From: Actinomycetota bacterium
GTDB taxonomy: Bacteria > Actinomycetota > Acidimicrobiia > Acidimicrobiales > Ilumatobacteraceae
Length of the DNA: 7,355 bases
Direction of reading: 5' to 3'
Assembly: GCA_016870295.1 (NCBI GenBank)
Contig: VGBY01000049.1
Coordinates: 1 to 7,355 of the forward strand
Below the pieces are notes generated by a model. It was not told the DNA's origin. It saw only the letters and a list, made by a program, of their open reading frames with translations, and made no database searches. The translations under genes were made by a program, and so were the position numbers. Below, one piece after another: positions 6,377 to 7,355 of the stretch (position 1 is the stretch's first letter; each line of letters starts with the position of its first letter).

Positions 6377-6990
6377 CAACCCAACTGGCGCTGATAACGC
6401 GCGAAGAGAAAGCCTTCGGCATCGACGCACAGCTGCGTGAGGCTCCATGTGTCGCGAGACGCCGGCGGACCAAAGGCGATACGGGTTGCGTCATCTGACA
6501 CGAACCGCGGGGCGACCGTGAGAAATACCTCATCAACGAGACCCGCGGCGAGCATCTGACCGTTGAGCACTGCTCCACCCTCCAACAGACAGGTGTCACC
6601 GACGATCTCCGTGACGAAGTCGGTCACATCACCCGACACCACATGGGTGTTGGCCGCAGCATGCAACGAAGCGCCGTGCGCGCCGAGGTCGCCACTCCCC
6701 GACGCCACGTACAAGTTGCGACCCGCGGCAAGGGGCGAATACACGTCGCCGGCCCGCACCGTTGCGGCACCGACGAGCACGGCATCGGTACTGCGATGCA
6801 GATGCAGAAACGCCGCGCGGTCGGTGGCGTTGCCCAACGCCTCTGCCTTACCGTCGAGCGTGAGCGCGCCGTCCGCACTCGAGATCATGCACATTGCGAT
6901 CCACGGGCGACCGCCGACGCGACGCCGCGACGAGACGTCGTACGCCTCAGCAACCGTGATGTCCCGCGCCTGCGGCAAGAGCATGCGCAC
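6376..6990 (-). CDS. RibD C-terminal-type pyrimidine reductase (dihydrofolate reductase fold)
   Basis: This NADPH-dependent reductase belongs to the RibD_C family, whose best known reaction reduces the ribosylamino-pyrimidine intermediate of riboflavin synthesis. The 204-residue product shows RPWIAMCMISSADGALTLDG (28-47), the family's first strand and substrate loop, then TDAVLVGAATVRAGDVYSP (68-86), LLEGGAVLNGQMLAAGL (135-151) and VDEVFLTVAPRF (152-163), all family landmarks. There is no deaminase domain, so it is a stand-alone reductase like actinobacterial Rv2671-type proteins, which may instead act on another pterin or pyrimidine. GTG at 6990 is chosen because GAGGT lies six bases upstream of it; ATG at 6984 is the alternative. 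The reading frame follows the aldolase by 9 bp, and its stop overlaps the next start. Riboflavin or a deazaflavin/folate-like role is inference. Confidence 0.85.
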   Translation of the reverse strand: MRMLLPQARDITVAEAYDVSSRRRVGGRPWIAMCMISSADGALTLDGKAEALGNATDRAAFLHLHRSTDAVLVGAATVRAGDVYSPLAAGRNLYVASGSGDLGAHGASLHAAANTHVVSGDVTDFVTEIVGDTCLLEGGAVLNGQMLAAGLVDEVFLTVAPRFVSDDATRIAFGPPASRDTWSLTQLCVDAEGFLFARYQRQLG

Positions 6991-6996
6991 GACGAG

Positions 6997-7001
6997 ACCT
7001 C
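6997..7001 (-). promoter_or_regulatory. Ribosome binding site of the reductase, straddling the aldolase stop
   Basis: Minus-strand GAGGT overlaps the aldolase TGA (7000-7002) and lies six bases before GTG at 6990. It decides for the GTG start over ATG 6984 and suggests that ribosomes finishing the aldolase feed the reductase. Confidence 0.55.
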
Positions 7002-7355
7002 AGGTGAGTGATGCTGCGTAGATGCCGGCGATGGTGGAATCAAGCATGCCATCAAAATCAGCCTCACTCTGCTGGGCGGACAAGCCCTCGCTCAGAGCGC
7101 GCGAGAAACTGGCGATCATGCCGTGGTTTTCGCTCAGCATGCGATTCGCATCTACGCGCGAGTAGCCGCCTGACAGCGCCACGACACGCAACACGCTTGA
7201 GTGCTTGATGAGTTCGGCGTAGAAATTCGCCGTCGTCGGAATCGTGAGTTTCAACATCACCGGTTGCGACGCCGGCTGCTTGGCCAACTCCGCCAGAATC
7301 GCCGCGCGCAACAACGCTTCGGCTGCAGGCTTCTCCGGGCTCTTGATGTCGACTT
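7000..7355 (-). CDS. fda: Class I fructose-bisphosphate aldolase (fda type), C-terminal part
   Basis: This glycolytic/gluconeogenic enzyme cleaves fructose 1,6-bisphosphate to two triose phosphates through a Schiff base, without metal. Only about 118 C-terminal residues are inside the window; the gene continues past the right edge. The sequence follows the roughly 296-residue bacterial class I family (Staphylococcus Fda-like) almost motif for motif: VDIKSPEKPAAEALLRAAIL, then VMLKLTIPT, with the lysine codon at 7249-7251 the presumed Schiff-base residue, LRVVALSGGYSR, ENHGMIASFSRAL, and a terminal FDGMLDSTIAGIYAAS. The reading frame stays open from the stop at 7000 to the window edge, so an internal TTG at 7314 is not the start. 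It heads, or precedes, the tightly linked reductase and hypothetical genes; the metabolic reason for that linkage is unclear. Confidence 0.93.
   Translation of the reverse strand, partial: VDIKSPEKPAAEALLRAAILAELAKQPASQPVMLKLTIPTTANFYAELIKHSSVLRVVALSGGYSRVDANRMLSENHGMIASFSRALSEGLSAQQSEADFDGMLDSTIAGIYAASLT

Noticed and set aside
6377..6448. Upstream start at 6448 for the small hypothetical protein
   Set aside because: The extra 24 residues fall inside the reductase coding sequence and are Arg-rich. ATG 6376 overlapping the reductase stop is the usual coupled arrangement.

Overview
The window reads as chromosomal DNA of a moderately GC-rich actinobacterium. It is densely packed, with gene overlaps of 1-4 bases, GTG starts, one probable leaderless gene and several protein families common in Actinomycetota. 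An acidimicrobial or planktonic lineage is a guess from gene content and cannot be proved here. No insertion sequence, phage gene, CRISPR array or origin is visible.

Layout. (i) 1-2385, minus strand: a metal-ion ABC uptake operon transcribed leftwards. It encodes a substrate-binding lipoprotein, an ATPase overlapping it by ATGA, and a permease cut by the left edge. (ii) 2386-2463: a 78-bp divergent control region with a short palindrome. (iii) 2464-5112, plus strand: an NAD(P)-type aldehyde dehydrogenase, a phytanoyl-CoA-dioxygenase-like (PhyH) Fe(II)/2-oxoglutarate enzyme 28 bp later, and an 88-residue protein of unknown function whose start overlaps the PhyH stop by ATGA. (iv) 5142-5216: tRNA-Gly(UCC) with an encoded CCA. 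(v) 5266-6030: dimethylarginine dimethylaminohydrolase (DDAH), starting at GTG behind a well-placed -10 box. (vi) 5996-7355, minus strand: the C-terminal part of a class I fructose-bisphosphate aldolase, a RibD-C-type pyrimidine reductase and a small hypothetical protein, tightly coupled. The last gene converges on DDAH and overlaps its 3' end by 35 bp, across the catalytic cysteine codon.

How the parts work together. The ABC genes form one importer for a divalent transition metal (zinc or manganese class). Aldehyde dehydrogenase, PhyH-like enzyme and small protein may form one oxidative operon, but no substrate can be read from the sequence. DDAH would release citrulline and a methylamine from methylated arginines. 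The aldolase is central carbon metabolism, while the reductase resembles the riboflavin-pathway reductase domain away from any visible rib cluster. The least explained part is the PhyH/88-residue-protein pair.
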